This document shows positions 11,777-23,262 of a stretch of DNA of 64,000 bases, in pieces. Where the stretch lies: contig NC_073692.1 in the NCBI RefSeq assembly GCF_029784155.1, forward strand, positions 419,302,352-419,366,351. The letters are read 5' to 3'. This stretch comes from Uranotaenia lowii (Eukaryota > Arthropoda > Insecta > Diptera > Culicidae). The position numbers and the translations under genes are program-made. Position 1 is the first letter of the stretch, and each line of letters starts with the position of its first letter. Under the pieces are notes generated by a model, which did not search any database, was not told the DNA's origin, and saw only the letters and a program-made list of their open reading frames with translations.

Positions 11777-13530
11777 GTTTGAATCTGTTCGAAGTTGATC
11801 AAATAGTTTCCAAATATTTCAGATGGATCGTGAAATTTTTCGTGGCGTGATATATTTTTCCATGGGAAAAATTTTGCTGTCGTCTATTTTTTTCTAATTC
11901 ATCGAATAACATAATCAATGTTCTAGTGAACCCTCAATTTAGCTATGAGTATTCAACATCATAAAATATCAAATTATCTACTTATCTAAAAAATTGATCT
12001 GCAATCTGCAGATCAGTCCAGTGATTTGCAGATTTCTGGTTCAGTCCTTGTGCTCTTCCAAATAAGCATTTCTCCTCGGCTGGTCCAGAGGGCATAGCGC
12101 AAGCACCATCGTCTCGTCGTTTGGAAATAAAATTTACAAATCATAATTTGTTAGCTTTCTAACATCACTCAATTTTTCTACAGATAAAGATTTCAATGCA
12201 CTACTTTACAATTAATGACATGAAAAATTCCTTAGATAATTTTATTCACCAGAACGTAGAACGTTTTAAAATTTTCTAGCAGATAGGTCAAAAATGTGTG
12301 CAGTAAGTCAATCTTCTTATGTTTCCAAATTCAGGGAAAATTTTTTAAAGTGTGTGAAAACTATTTACAACCGAAAAAGTACTGAAAATGAAATAATTAA
12401 CCCCAGTGCTTATGCAATATTGAAGAAGAAAATAGTCAGAAAATTTCCCTCACTTATAAAGTTTTTCTAAAAAAAAAAGTTTGTTTGAATCATAAAACAA
12501 AGCTTATGTAATTTTTCAGCGAAAAAAAATTTGGGTTTTAGAAGATGATTGTGTATTTGAATGTTTTCATAGATTTTAAAAAAAATAATAGTAACAGCGA
12601 TTTCCCGGAAACTTTCATTTTCAACGCAATTCTATTAATATTTTATTTTTTTGAAAATTTCTGGAATAAATAGAATATTACTATCGAGATAGTTGGATTT
12701 AAGTGTTTTGTCAAAATAACTCCACTACCAGGTGAAATATTTTGAAAATTATTGACAGTTATTGACAGATAATAGATTAGAGAGTGAGAGCAAGTTTTTA
12801 AAAAGAGCGAGAAGGAATGAATTAAGTGCAATTCCATCTTTTGCCAAATATTTTACTTACTGTTTTGAATAAAAACATAATGTCATAATTTTTAGTTTTG
12901 GATATCAGTTATCATTTTTAATTCAGGTTTGGTTTTTTTGGTTGAACATTTAATTGAAAAAAAAAATCAAAGGAGATTGAATTGGCGATCATTAATTTCA
13001 TTTTCAACATCGGTAAATCTTGTTAAAAACTCCTTAAAATTTCAAACCGAGAAAATTTTAACTATTATTTTGGAAAACGTGTAGTGGAAAAAAAATCGAT
13101 ACGTGACAACGTTCGCAACATAATTTTTTGTTTAATTGTATTTGAACTTTACGGTTTATTGCGCACATTGAAAACAAAAACCTCCAAGTTCAGAATTTAA
13201 AGCGCTTTAATTTGGAATCAAAAGTATTTTTATTTAACAAATCGTTAATGAAATATTAACAATAGAAATCGTGACGTAACAACATGCAACTTTTTTCACG
13301 TTTCTAATTTTTTTTACCAAACCGTCCTTTTTGGCTCTTCTTAATTCGAAATTTTATTTTAATAAATAATAATAAAACTGTAATCTTACTAACTGTAACT
13401 AATACACATTTTACTTAAAAAAGCTTAGAAGCTCAACAAACAATGTGGATGGGTGATGAAATGGATCCATTCATTCCCAAAAATTTAAGTGAATTGAATT
13501 CAAAAAGGCCCAAAAAAGTTACAGAGGTTG
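11777..13530. other. AT-rich DNA, nothing recognised
   Basis: No ORF, RNA gene or repeat boundary that I can support. It includes a minor local inverted motif around CTGCAGATCAG near 12005. Confidence 0.4.
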
Positions 13531-13538
13531 TATATAAG
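13531..13538 (+). promoter_or_regulatory. TATA-like box upstream of the histone-type 3' end signal
   Basis: TATATAAG in the context GGTTGTATATAAGAAACG. It lies about 510 bp upstream of a perfect histone stem-loop, a spacing that would suit a single-exon core histone gene. No histone coding frame lies between them, so this may be a chance TATA in AT-rich DNA. Confidence 0.2.
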
Positions 13539-14044
13539 AAACGACCGAGAAGTTCACGTAGAATTACAATGTCTTTGTGCGTCAATATGCTTTTCGTCTT
13601 AAATTAGCATTCTAGAATAAAGTATGTCGAATTTGTTTTAAAGGAATTTATCTTCAAGAAAAGTCATTCTTCCATAAATTGTCGTTTGATACCTATTAAT
13701 GGTCTAAAACGACCCATAAAGATAGTATGCAGCTTTTTCAACTGCATAGCAAAAGGCCGTCGAAATGATTGCGCCCGGCAGTTATGCAAGTAATGTGACC
13801 AACACACGAGCTTTGTATCAAACGCTTGCGAGAAAAGCTTACAACGACTGCTTTGATCTAAACGCTTGACTCAATGCAAAACTTTCAAACTGTTTAGCCT
13901 TATGCGTCTCGTTGAAATCAGTATCTTGTTTTTATTTCCCTTCAGATCACCTAGCAATCACTAGCTAAAAATGTTGCTTTTACCTAGGATTCCGAGGCAA
14001 TCGTTGGATCAACTATGTTTTCATATAATCAAACTTCAATAAAC

Positions 14045-14080
14045 GGCCCTTTTCAGGGCCAAAATCTTAAAAAGAGAGAG
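14045..14080 (+). terminator. Histone-type mRNA 3' processing signal (stem-loop plus purine-rich element), no histone gene attached
   Basis: GGCCCTTTTCAGGGCC at 14045-14060 folds into a 6-bp stem (GGCCCT/AGGGCC) with a four-base TTTC loop. This is the canonical shape and loop of the metazoan replication-dependent histone 3' end bound by SLBP. It is preceded by an A-rich flank, and a purine-rich AAAGAGAGAG follows at 14071-14080, 10 nt after the stem, where the U7-pairing histone downstream element is expected. The 500 bp upstream contain no histone-like reading frame, so this is an orphan signal. A chance hairpin or a repeat-borne copy remains possible, although the exact stem, loop and downstream element together make chance less likely. 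Confidence 0.55.
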
Positions 14081-14106
14081 TCTTGACTTTTCTGTTAACA
14101 TTCAGG

Positions 14107-14573
14107 GATGACGAGTGCGATGGGTGGGTGGTGTGGATGGTCTGGATGGGTGGGTGGTGGTGATGTGGGATAGGTGGGTGGATGGTGGTGGTGTGCGATG
14201 GGTGGGTGGGTGTTGGTTGTGTGCGATGGGTGAGTGGGTGGTGGTGGTGTGCGATGGGTGGGTGGGTGGTGGTGGTGTGCGATGGGTGGGTGGGTGGTGG
14301 TTGTGTGCGATGGGTGAGTGGGTGATGGTGGTGTGCGATGGGTGGGTGGTAAGGATGGATGGTGGTGTTCGATGGGCCAGTAGCATGGAAGGCCGGGTGG
14401 TGGTGTGCGATGGGCGTGAGAAAAGGATGGGTGGGTGGTGGCGTGCGATAGGTGGGTGGTGAGCGATGGGTGGTGAGCGATGGGTGGTGTTGGGAAGTGT
14501 GGTGGGGAGGTGTACGGTGGGTGATGGTGGGAAATAAGCTGCGGTGGGCGGGTGGTGTTCCATGAGTAGTGAC
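14107..14573. repeat. G-rich minisatellite (GATGGGTGGGTGGTGGTG type)
   Basis: Degenerate tandem units built around GATGGGTGGGTGGTGGTGTG, about 25-40 bp each. The plus strand is strongly G-rich. It grades directly into the GT microsatellite. The proline/histidine and glycine/tryptophan-rich frames over it are not genes. Confidence 0.9.
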
Positions 14574-14612
14574 GGGAGGTGTGTGTGGCATGGCGATGGA
14601 AGGTGTTGATGG

Positions 14613-15140
<528 letters not shown>

Positions 15141-15144
15141 GTTT

Positions 15145-16104
15145 GGTGATTGGTGTCGCGGGTGATCTGAGCTATCACTACTTGCTCCCGCTGCAGTTGG
15201 CCATCTCTGTTCTGCTCTGCCCATGTGACAGCTTTGAATTTCTCTGAAAAAGTGAAACAAACCGTCAGTCGACCCCTTCTTTTATTCCTTTCGCTTGAAA
15301 AAAAATACAAAACTCAGGAAGGGGCGGGGCGTCCTAGTTTTCTTTCACTTTCGAATAGCCAATCAACGTTGAGCAGGCTTGATATGTCTTTTAAGAAAGA
15401 TGTCTTTGAAAGAGGCGTTTTTCGTGACGCGAGATCCGTTCGCGAATTTCAATTTGCCCCCCTATAGTGTTGCCGTAAGACGTAATTCTACGTCAAAACA
15501 GATAAGGTTTGCAACACTGCGAACATCAATTTGATTCAAGCTATGACGTTATTATTTAACAAAAAAAACCAATACTAAGAAAAACTTATTCTTTTAACCA
15601 TTTTTATTTGTTTCCAAATCTTTTTAATATAAGTTAGTAAAACTACAAAGGAAAGAAAAACGTAATTGAAAATTTCAAAAGACATCGTTCGATTGATAGT
15701 TCGTTTACGGACACTAGATTGACCAAATCAGGAGAATTATAAAAATCTTACAAGTAGTAAGCCTCAATTGATCCAAGGTTTAGCACAAAGTCGTATACTA
15801 AATTTGGGAGGTATCAGACCTTGGAAAGAGATTGCGCAATTACATTGAAATTTATATGAAATTATGAGAATCCAGTTTTGTACCATTTTCTTAAGTCTCT
15901 ATCGACCGATTTTCTTTTATTATAGTTTTTCACGAAGCTTTAATCATGACAAATACTTCCCTAAGCCGCATTTTGATTAATGTTATGATAAAAAATATAC
16001 TAAGTTCTGAAGATAAGTTTCTAATGGGTCAATTCACAAAAAAAAATGAATTATCGTTAAAAGGCACTTTAAACCCCGTTTCCAAAACTTAATAACTGAT
16101 TTAT
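15145..16104. other. Unannotated DNA with a GC-richer 300-bp patch
   Basis: 15170-15480 is GC-richer. It contains GGGGCGGGGCG, a CCAAT-like AGCCAATCAACG (15357 on) and ACGTCA-type motifs, giving it a promoter-like composition. No ORF follows that I can support. The rest is AT-rich with nothing recognised. Confidence 0.35.
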
Positions 16105-16112
16105 CATAAGTC

Positions 16113-18239
16113 CAAGGCCGGATTAAGGAGGGGGCAAAGGGGGCAATTGCCCCGGGCCCCCCGGATCAAGGGGGCCCCTCGAGGGAAAAAAAATTAACAT
16201 TTCTTTAATCATACTACTTCAATTTCTACAAATCTATGAATAGAAATCAAAACTAGAAAATCGGAATGAAAACTTGAAATATAACAACTAAAGGGGCCCC
16301 TGGAAATAATATGTAGAATAGTTTTTCTCTTGCATAAGTTAAGAGGGGCCCCTAAAGTTAGCAGTGAAGAATTTCTCCTGCATTTTGCGAGCTAAGAATA
16401 TCAAAATCTTGGTATTGAATTTCAAAAATTTCAACCCAAAATCTGGACAAAATAAATGTGAACCGAATTCGATCGAATTCGAATTCGAAGGATACTAGGC
16501 AAAACAGCTCAAATTTTAATTTTTTTTTAATCGAAATATGTCAGTCGGGATATTCTGTACAGAACAGGAAAATTGAGAAAAACATCTTCTCATTTTCATT
16601 GCATACAAACGTCTTGCACAATTATAATGTTTATTTTACCGTAATTTTCCAAGTGAAGGTTACTGCTCTAAAATAGCAGCTAATTTCTCCAAAACTGGCT
16701 CACAGTGCTAAAAGAGAACAGAGAAACTTCATGATAAGCATTTCAGAATCTAACCCGGGTAGTATCCGGGTTGATACCGGGTATTATTATAACTTTTCAC
16801 TGTTGGATCATTATTATTGAAGTTTCTGTTGGTTTATAAATTCTCAACCATTTTCCTTCCCAATTTTTGAAAATAAAATCTTTAAAATAAATTTAGTTGC
16901 CTAAATTTGACCAATTAACAGTTTCTTTATTTTTCTTTATTTTCTTTATTAAATTTCCATCCCAATTTCTGTTTTAGACTTGAAATTCGTATTGAAACAT
17001 TTTCAACTGATTTAACCAACATTTTATCATCTACTGAAGTTGATATCCTGAAGTCAGCATATCATTTTCCAAATGATCATTCTCAAATTAGTATAAAAAT
17101 GATCTCATAGTTAAGTTGCAAATATAATTTAGTGATTTTCTTAACATGAATATTTCTATAATTTTAATCTTATCTTTTTCCAAATTCAATTCATTGAGAT
17201 TTTCAAGTTTTATGTGGTTTCTTCAGTTACTGAAGTTCAGTTCCATGGTTTTTCTAAATTTTGAGAACACAGGATGTTTGTTTGAAGTACTTAACTCATT
17301 TGAATTGCTTATCTGACTTTTTCAATGATAACTGATTCTGTGTTTTAAATATTTAATCTCTAATCGGATTTTTTTTTTCAATCGATCATTTTTGCACTTA
17401 TACCCCTTTGGCTTTGAGGGCATCGAATGAAACTTTTGTCACATTTAGAATAACAATTTGATAACAATTTTTTTTATCTGATGAAAATCTTATTCATAAC
17501 ATTTCATGAAAACGATTTTTTTGTGTTTCAGAGATAAAAAATTGAAATTCACATTTGGTGCAATTTCTGCTTTGGCTCTGATTGTAACTTTGAATCTCTT
17601 TTTTTCATATTTTGTTTCTCAAAACTTTATTTGAAATTATGATTGAGATTCGAAACACTGAACTGAACTGAACTGAATCTAACCTGATTTGAAGTCTTGA
17701 ATTCTTAAACTCTTATTTCTGTATCTCTATGGAATTTGACTTTAAATATTTTGTGTATTTTTTTGAATTTTGAAGACAATGTTTCAAATCTTCATGATAC
17801 TTTCCAATTGTCATGACTCATGAGTTAAATATTTCTCGATGAATCACAAACCAGACGATCAATGATGAAATAAAAATCATTTAAAATATCTATCCGGTCG
17901 TTTTTTAAATCAGAGAATTTTAGTTGGTTATAAGGGTATTAAATAAAATGAGAATTAAATTTAGCATTTTGCAGATCAAATAAGAGCTTTCATTGTTTTA
18001 AAAATGTTTAAACTCTTCCGCAATGTTTTATAATTTATAACTTTTATTTGAAGGTACCAGAAACTATCTTCTACGCAGACATCATGGCTATTTGAAGACA
18101 GTAAACTGAGCTCATATCCAGTTCATTTACACGTTTAAAATGTTTCGTATTCTCTGGAATAGCATTTGGAAAAAAAAGTATCATAGGGGCTCCCCGAGAA
18201 AAATTGCCCCGGGCCCCCCAATGGCTAAATCCGGCCCTG
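16113..18239. mobile_element. Non-autonomous hAT-type DNA transposon, 2.1 kb
   Basis: The 8-bp CATAAGTC occurs directly at 16105-16112 and 18240-18247, flanking terminal inverted repeats. The left end reads CAAGGCCGGATTAAGG; the right end, on the opposite strand, reads CAGGGCCGGATTTAGCC. Both are followed inward by a GGGGGGCCC/GCCCCGGG block. An 8-bp duplication with CAGGGCCGG-type tips is typical of the hAT superfamily. Further GGGGCCCCT motifs lie inside at 16292 and 16346, as subterminal repeats. The interior is AT-rich and has no transposase frame, so the copy could move only with help from another element. The right tip is closer to the expected consensus; the left tip has a substitution. 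Confidence 0.85.
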
Positions 18240-18247
18240 CATAAGTC

Positions 18248-18560
18248 TAATTGAAATGCGTTTTCCAGATGACATATTGTCATAATTGAAGCTTTGTGAA
18301 AATTCAAATAAAAATAACCGGTTGATAAAGACCAAAGTTATTAGCAAAAAACTGTTTTTCTAATGTTCATCTCAAACAAAATCCACATTATTCCATACAT
18401 ATTTCAGCTTTTTTGCACGGACCCTTCCTGTAGTCTGATTTGTATCAAATTTTTCTTGGAACCTTACGCTAATACAAATTTTGTTGAGTTTTATTATTCA
18501 TTCCAAGGTCTTTTTTGTGGATTTCTGTGTGTTTACGGGACTCGATTTGGATTTTCTAGC
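18248..18560. other. AT-rich DNA between two insertions
   Basis: Nothing recognised. It ends at the first copy of the 22-bp target duplication of the next element. Confidence 0.4.
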
Positions 18561-18582
18561 TAAATTCTTTGAGGTGGAATTT

Positions 18583-19191
18583 CAGTTGCGCTTGAGACGC
18601 CAATCGGTTCGGTTCATTTTTTCTTTCGCTCTCGGTATGTGGCTGCAAATTGAAAGTGTGGAAAAAGTGGTCGAATGTTTTTGAAATACAGCCGAATGGT
18701 GGTGGAGTAAAATGCTAGATGAAACATGAAAAGAAAATATAAAAGTTAAGGTTAAAGAAAAGTGGTTTGGTGCAATATACAGCGAAATTATTAAGAGCAA
18801 GATGGCGTTCAGCACAAGCTTGTGCTGCTAAAGTGATTTGTGCGTGCGTTGCTAAAAGAGTTAAAATTTTGGTCAAAGCAGCCAATTGTGGAGAAGAGGT
18901 TTCTTTAAAAGAAAAGTGTTGATTCAAATGGAAAGACAAGCAGTCATTTGAAAGGAAAAAATTGCAATGGTCGTGTAGGTGATTGAAAAATTCCTCCAAA
19001 ATAAATACCAACATTGACACGAAGTACATACATCCACAACAAATAACACGAAGCCATGGTACCGGGTATGGAAAATTCTGCATTAGTGATACGCCTAATT
19101 TTAAATACGAAAAATGCAGTTGTGTACATACTTTGGTAAAACTGCGGTGAATCCGTGCACCCATGGTGGATTACCAACATACAACATACAA
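18583..19191 (+). mobile_element. LINE-derived short insertion with 22-bp target duplication
   Basis: A 22-bp direct repeat beginning TAAATTCTTTGAGGTGG occurs at 18561-18582 and 19192-19213 and brackets 609 bp. The insert begins CAGTTGCGCTTGAGACGCC, the kind of 5' end seen on Jockey-type LINEs, whose internal promoters start near a CAGT. It ends in a conserved tail (AACTGCGGTGAATCCGTGCA, then CCCATGG) followed by AACATACAACATACAA. No reverse transcriptase frame is present, so it looks like an internally deleted LINE, or a LINE-headed SINE, that kept both ends. The tail is shared with the SINE at 26802-28559. Confidence 0.75.
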
Positions 19192-19969
19192 TAAATTCTT
19201 TGAGGTGGAATTTTTAATCAAGGACAGTTTTTTTTTAAATATTAATAAAATGTATGAAAAATTGTATCATTGAAAAATGTTTATCTTTAAAATATACCAT
19301 TTCAGTCACATTTACATTTATTTCATGGATATTTATATTGTTTGCCTAATGCCAACAAGTAATAGAAGCAATTAGTGTTTTTTTTTTCATATTAAAATTG
19401 ATGGATGAAGAACTTGATCTTTTTTCAAGATTTTAATTCAAATGACTGGTAACAAAAATTGAAAATGAAGCTCGAGAAAAAGCCTTCCTGATGATGTATA
19501 AATTACTTTTTTAACTTTGAAAAATTAAAATCTTTACTGCAGTTGAGAGGTGTTTGAAATGGGTCATTTAAGTTATTTTTTGTCTTTCTTATAGCACCTA
19601 CTTATTACGAAAAATATCTTTTTTTTCAATTTTTTGTAAACAAATGATTCAATATTTCGCTGAAGGCCGTATTTCTTCTTAAACGTCCCTAATAAATTTA
19701 AATAAGATTTTTGATAACAGAAATCAGAAAACCGATTCCATCTTTAAATAAACTCATTGAACACATCTCTAAAAATAGGATTCCCCAGGTTCATCATTCA
19801 ACCCGATGCCATATCTGATTCCACTGCACGCGTACCTGTGCAGCACCAGCAATGTGATCTGTACTATTCACGTGTTACTTTTTTCCACTTTTTGTCAATG
19901 CTGATATTTTTTTTTTTTTGCTCTCGAGCAACAACTAACCGAGAATAACCTTTCCCACACGTTGACGGG

Positions 19970-19978
19970 TATATAAAA
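19970..19978 (+). promoter_or_regulatory. TATA-box-like sequence
   Basis: TATATAAAA in the context GACGGGTATATAAAACG, about 63 bp upstream of an ATG. A CACGTG E-box lies about 100 bp further upstream (near 19870). Suggestive only. Confidence 0.25.
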
Positions 19979-20040
19979 CGTAGAAAATGAGACGTGGCGA
20001 AAATATGTATTCCATTGGAAAAATGTCATAGTCGATCGAA

Positions 20041-20196
20041 ATGGAAGTCTTTTGTGTTCCCTACTGTGAGTTTTTTTTTCTGAGAGAAAATTGCCATACT
20101 ACTGCAATGAATGAACTGACGCTGCATTTGCCAACACTTGGAACAAGGTTGACACATCATTTCATTTCGTTTTATTCGAAATTTATGTGTGAATAA
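20041..20196 (+). CDS. Hypothetical 51-codon micro-ORF (very uncertain)
   Basis: Starts MEVFCVPYCEFF and ends FYSKFMCE. No family is recognised. In its favour are the TATA-like box 63 bp upstream and an AATAAA polyadenylation-type hexamer that overlaps the stop codon (20192-20197). A GTGAGT at about 20066 could alternatively be a splice donor after the codons for MEVFCVPY. Against it, the frame is short, contains a run of T and has no homology I can see. Most likely chance. Confidence 0.12.
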   Translation: MEVFCVPYCEFFFLRENCHTTAMNELTLHLPTLGTRLTHHFISFYSKFMCE

Positions 20197-20472
20197 AATC
20201 ACTACAGACTATAGATTGGCTTGGGAACTTCAGTTAAACGCGTTTTACTTTTTTTTTTCTCAGTTTGATACTGAGTTTTGAAATATCCAATTTTATTTTG
20301 ACTCGATCTATTTTACACACGTTCAAATCAAAGGGTTTGAAAACAACAAAAAATAAAACTCCCGCTTGGCTGTAATCTCTCATCCAGTTTATAATTTACT
20401 GAATGGGTCGCTTTTATCGCTTTTCATTCTCATGAATGGACCGCGTTTGTTATACTCCTGTAAAACGTACTA

Positions 20473-21395
20473 GGGGAGAGGCGGGTTATATGCGCATATT
20501 AAGGAAAACACTCATTTTCTCCCATATTCCGATAGATAGGAGCCTGAAAACTATATGCACATGAGCGGACATCTGTTTTCTATACGTAAGAGCAATTTTT
20601 CTGTTAAAATCTCTTACAGTTTTTGTGGAAATAATTTTATAATAAAAGAAGTCAAAATAGCTGATTTCCGAAACCGGTGGGCTAAATGCGCATATTTATG
20701 TTTTAAGCTATATTTCATTTACACTCGCAATATTTTGAAATTATTTAATTGAAAATGGTAGAAACGGATGTTAGGCATACGTCAAGGCTGAAATTTTGGT
20801 GAAATTTTTGACATCCCTAGTTCTTTTGCATGAAACATAGTTAAGTATGCCATATGGCCATATTTCATGGTAATATTTTGTTCATATTGTATTTTTATCG
20901 GATCAGTATGAAGTTCTTCTTTTTTCGCTGTAAGATCGTGATTTGAGCGTAGATTTAATGTTTAATTGATAGGAAGTAAAACATTTATAAGAATAATCTA
21001 TTTTTCTTGATATAGGCATTTAACCTGCCTTGATATGGGCATTCAGAACCTGTCTCGTATTCCAATATCTTATCATCTTCAACTTTGCCAAAAGCTTTAA
21101 TTTGTTGAATTTCCGATTTCCAGATGAATAAGAAAGAAAAACCATTAAAATTTTTGTTCACAGAATCTGTACGCACGATAATTAAAATTCAATATATTAT
21201 ATCAAAACTGACAAAAATCTTGTTTGAATTTTTAAATTTTTTCGACTTTATATAACATTTTAATTTTTTCATGCCATGTGTTAAAAGCGTACAACCCTCA
21301 AACTGCACTGATTAGATATGATGAATCTCTAGCCATATCGTCAATCGGCTGTATGCGCATATTACCTAACATGCGCATTTAGGAACACTTCCCCC
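20473..21395. mobile_element. MITE with TA target duplication (GCGCAT family, copy 1)
   Basis: Bracketed by TA at 20471-20472 and 21396-21397. The left end reads GGGGAGAGGCGGGTTATATG then CGCAT; the right end, on the opposite strand, reads GGGGGAAGTGTTCCTAAATG then CGCAT. Several ATGCGCAT motifs lie near both tips. 923 bp, no transposase. A second, diverged copy starts at about 55355 and continues from 57397. Confidence 0.75.
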
Positions 21396-21397
21396 TA

Positions 21398-23262
21398 CTC
21401 ATTTTTACTTGACTGTTGAGAGAATCGTAAAAAAGTGTACCGCTGTTTGGTTGGAGGGAAGTAAAAACTAAGTGGGACTGAAGATTGGACGAAAAAAACT
21501 AGAATATGTCATGTCATTCTGGTTTTGTAAAGTCCGAGAAGCAGGAAAAAAAGCTCTGTTGGAATGGGATTCTTCATCCATTTCAAAGCAGTCCGTGGCA
21601 GTGGAATGGAATTTTCGCACTTGTTTCCAGCCTTGTTTTGAGACGAGCTACCAAGTCGAGTCGAGTAGGGTCTTTGCTCGAGTGATCCTGGAAGTCATTC
21701 GATTTTATGTTGATGGACTCTGGCACTGGACAGCAATATGTCCGGCAATGATCCGCAATCTGCCAAAATCGTGAAAACTGCGTGTCATTGTGGGAGAAAG
21801 TTAATCTATCAAAAAATGGCACGGCTAGGAAAAAGGTAAATTTTGATTGAGACGTTTCTCCCGAACAACTGAAGGTGGGCAGATAATAAAAAAAGGCAGA
21901 AAAATGAAAATGTCAATTCACGGAACGGTTGCTTCATTTATATTCCCGTCTTGACATTTTCGAGGATGGAAAAATACCCAAACCAAACCAACTTCGATAT
22001 GGGTAATAAATATTTAATTTTTCCTCTTAGGGTTTTCCTCCGGGAGACGAGTACACATGCACACATCAATATAAACACCGTTTGCCATTCGCCACCCATC
22101 GAAGAGCAAAACATATGCGAAAATGTAACATTTCGGGGCTACACGGTGTTCAGTTCAAAGCTCGGTACTACATTCAGGCACATTTCCGAAAGAAACGTGA
22201 ATGTCGTTTAAGGTTGAAAGTTTATTATCGCTAAGGAACGTGCCGGAATGGGTCGTCCTGCCGATGATGCTCCCTGGGAAATGACACCAGGGTCCTCGAG
22301 AAACACGACCGGAAGGAAGATGAACGGATCGTAATCGTTCTGTGGTCGTTTATATTTTTTCGGTGCCACTTACTCACTCACTCAGACATCCCCCCTTACC
22401 TGATCTTCCCCACCGAAAAAAAACCATCTCTCACCCTGGACAGCATCAGAAAGCTGCTAGCCTGGGGAGCAACAAATGGTTGATGGATGATGCATGAGGT
22501 GATTCAAAAATGGTTGCCGGAGATGAGGAAGCTTTTCGTTGCTGCTTGAAAAATGTTTGCTGATCAAAATCAATTTGGAAATTGAAAAGTGCGGTGCAGA
22601 ATTTGACTGTTTTTTGATGAACTTTCTGAGTCGGGTTCAACTGGTTCAACGCAGTCGCAACGCAAGGCAGACTGACAATAATTGAAGTTTGGTTTATGTA
22701 CAATAAATTTCCGTTTACCGTAATCCGAGTTAAGATTGATCACTTTTTTCAATATTTTTAGATTATTTTTTCTGTTAAGGGGAATGTGACTTTTTTCATA
22801 TTTCTCAAACCAGAACTGAACTACTATGAACGTAAAACATGGTTGCAGAAATTTATTAGACTTTTCAAAATATGATTTAAAAATCGATTTCGTCTCTGTT
22901 TAGAATTGGATGCTTTGGGGTAACATGGATCAGTCTCTATTCTGACGGCTTTAAAAAGTTTTCTTAATCATAAAGGATACAAATACCTATATAATATTTA
23001 CAAATGCATGCAAGTTTATCAATTTTACCTTGCTTTTTAACGTTTTATTTTAAAAATATATATAATCGAAAAAAGAACTATTATGCTGCATACATTTTGG
23101 GGCAAAAATTATAACAATGGTTCAATAGATTGAGCTTCAAAATACAAATGAAATTTCATTATTTCATTTTTTCTTCAAAGTAAACCATTTGATAGGGTTG
23201 CTATCCATTTGTCCAATCCAGGTTACCCTTAGAAACCCTTATTTTTTATACATCAAAAAATA
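21398..23262. other. Unannotated DNA, partly GC-richer
   Basis: 21470-22480 has higher GC and short open frames on both strands (for example 21472-21774), none with recognisable protein similarity. The remainder is AT-rich. No RNA gene seen. Confidence 0.35.

Larger units (their letters stand above)
19214..20470. other. AT-rich DNA with one weak gene-like arrangement
   Basis: Mostly featureless. A TATA box, a 51-codon frame and an AATAAA occur in order near 19970-20197 and are described separately. Confidence 0.35.
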
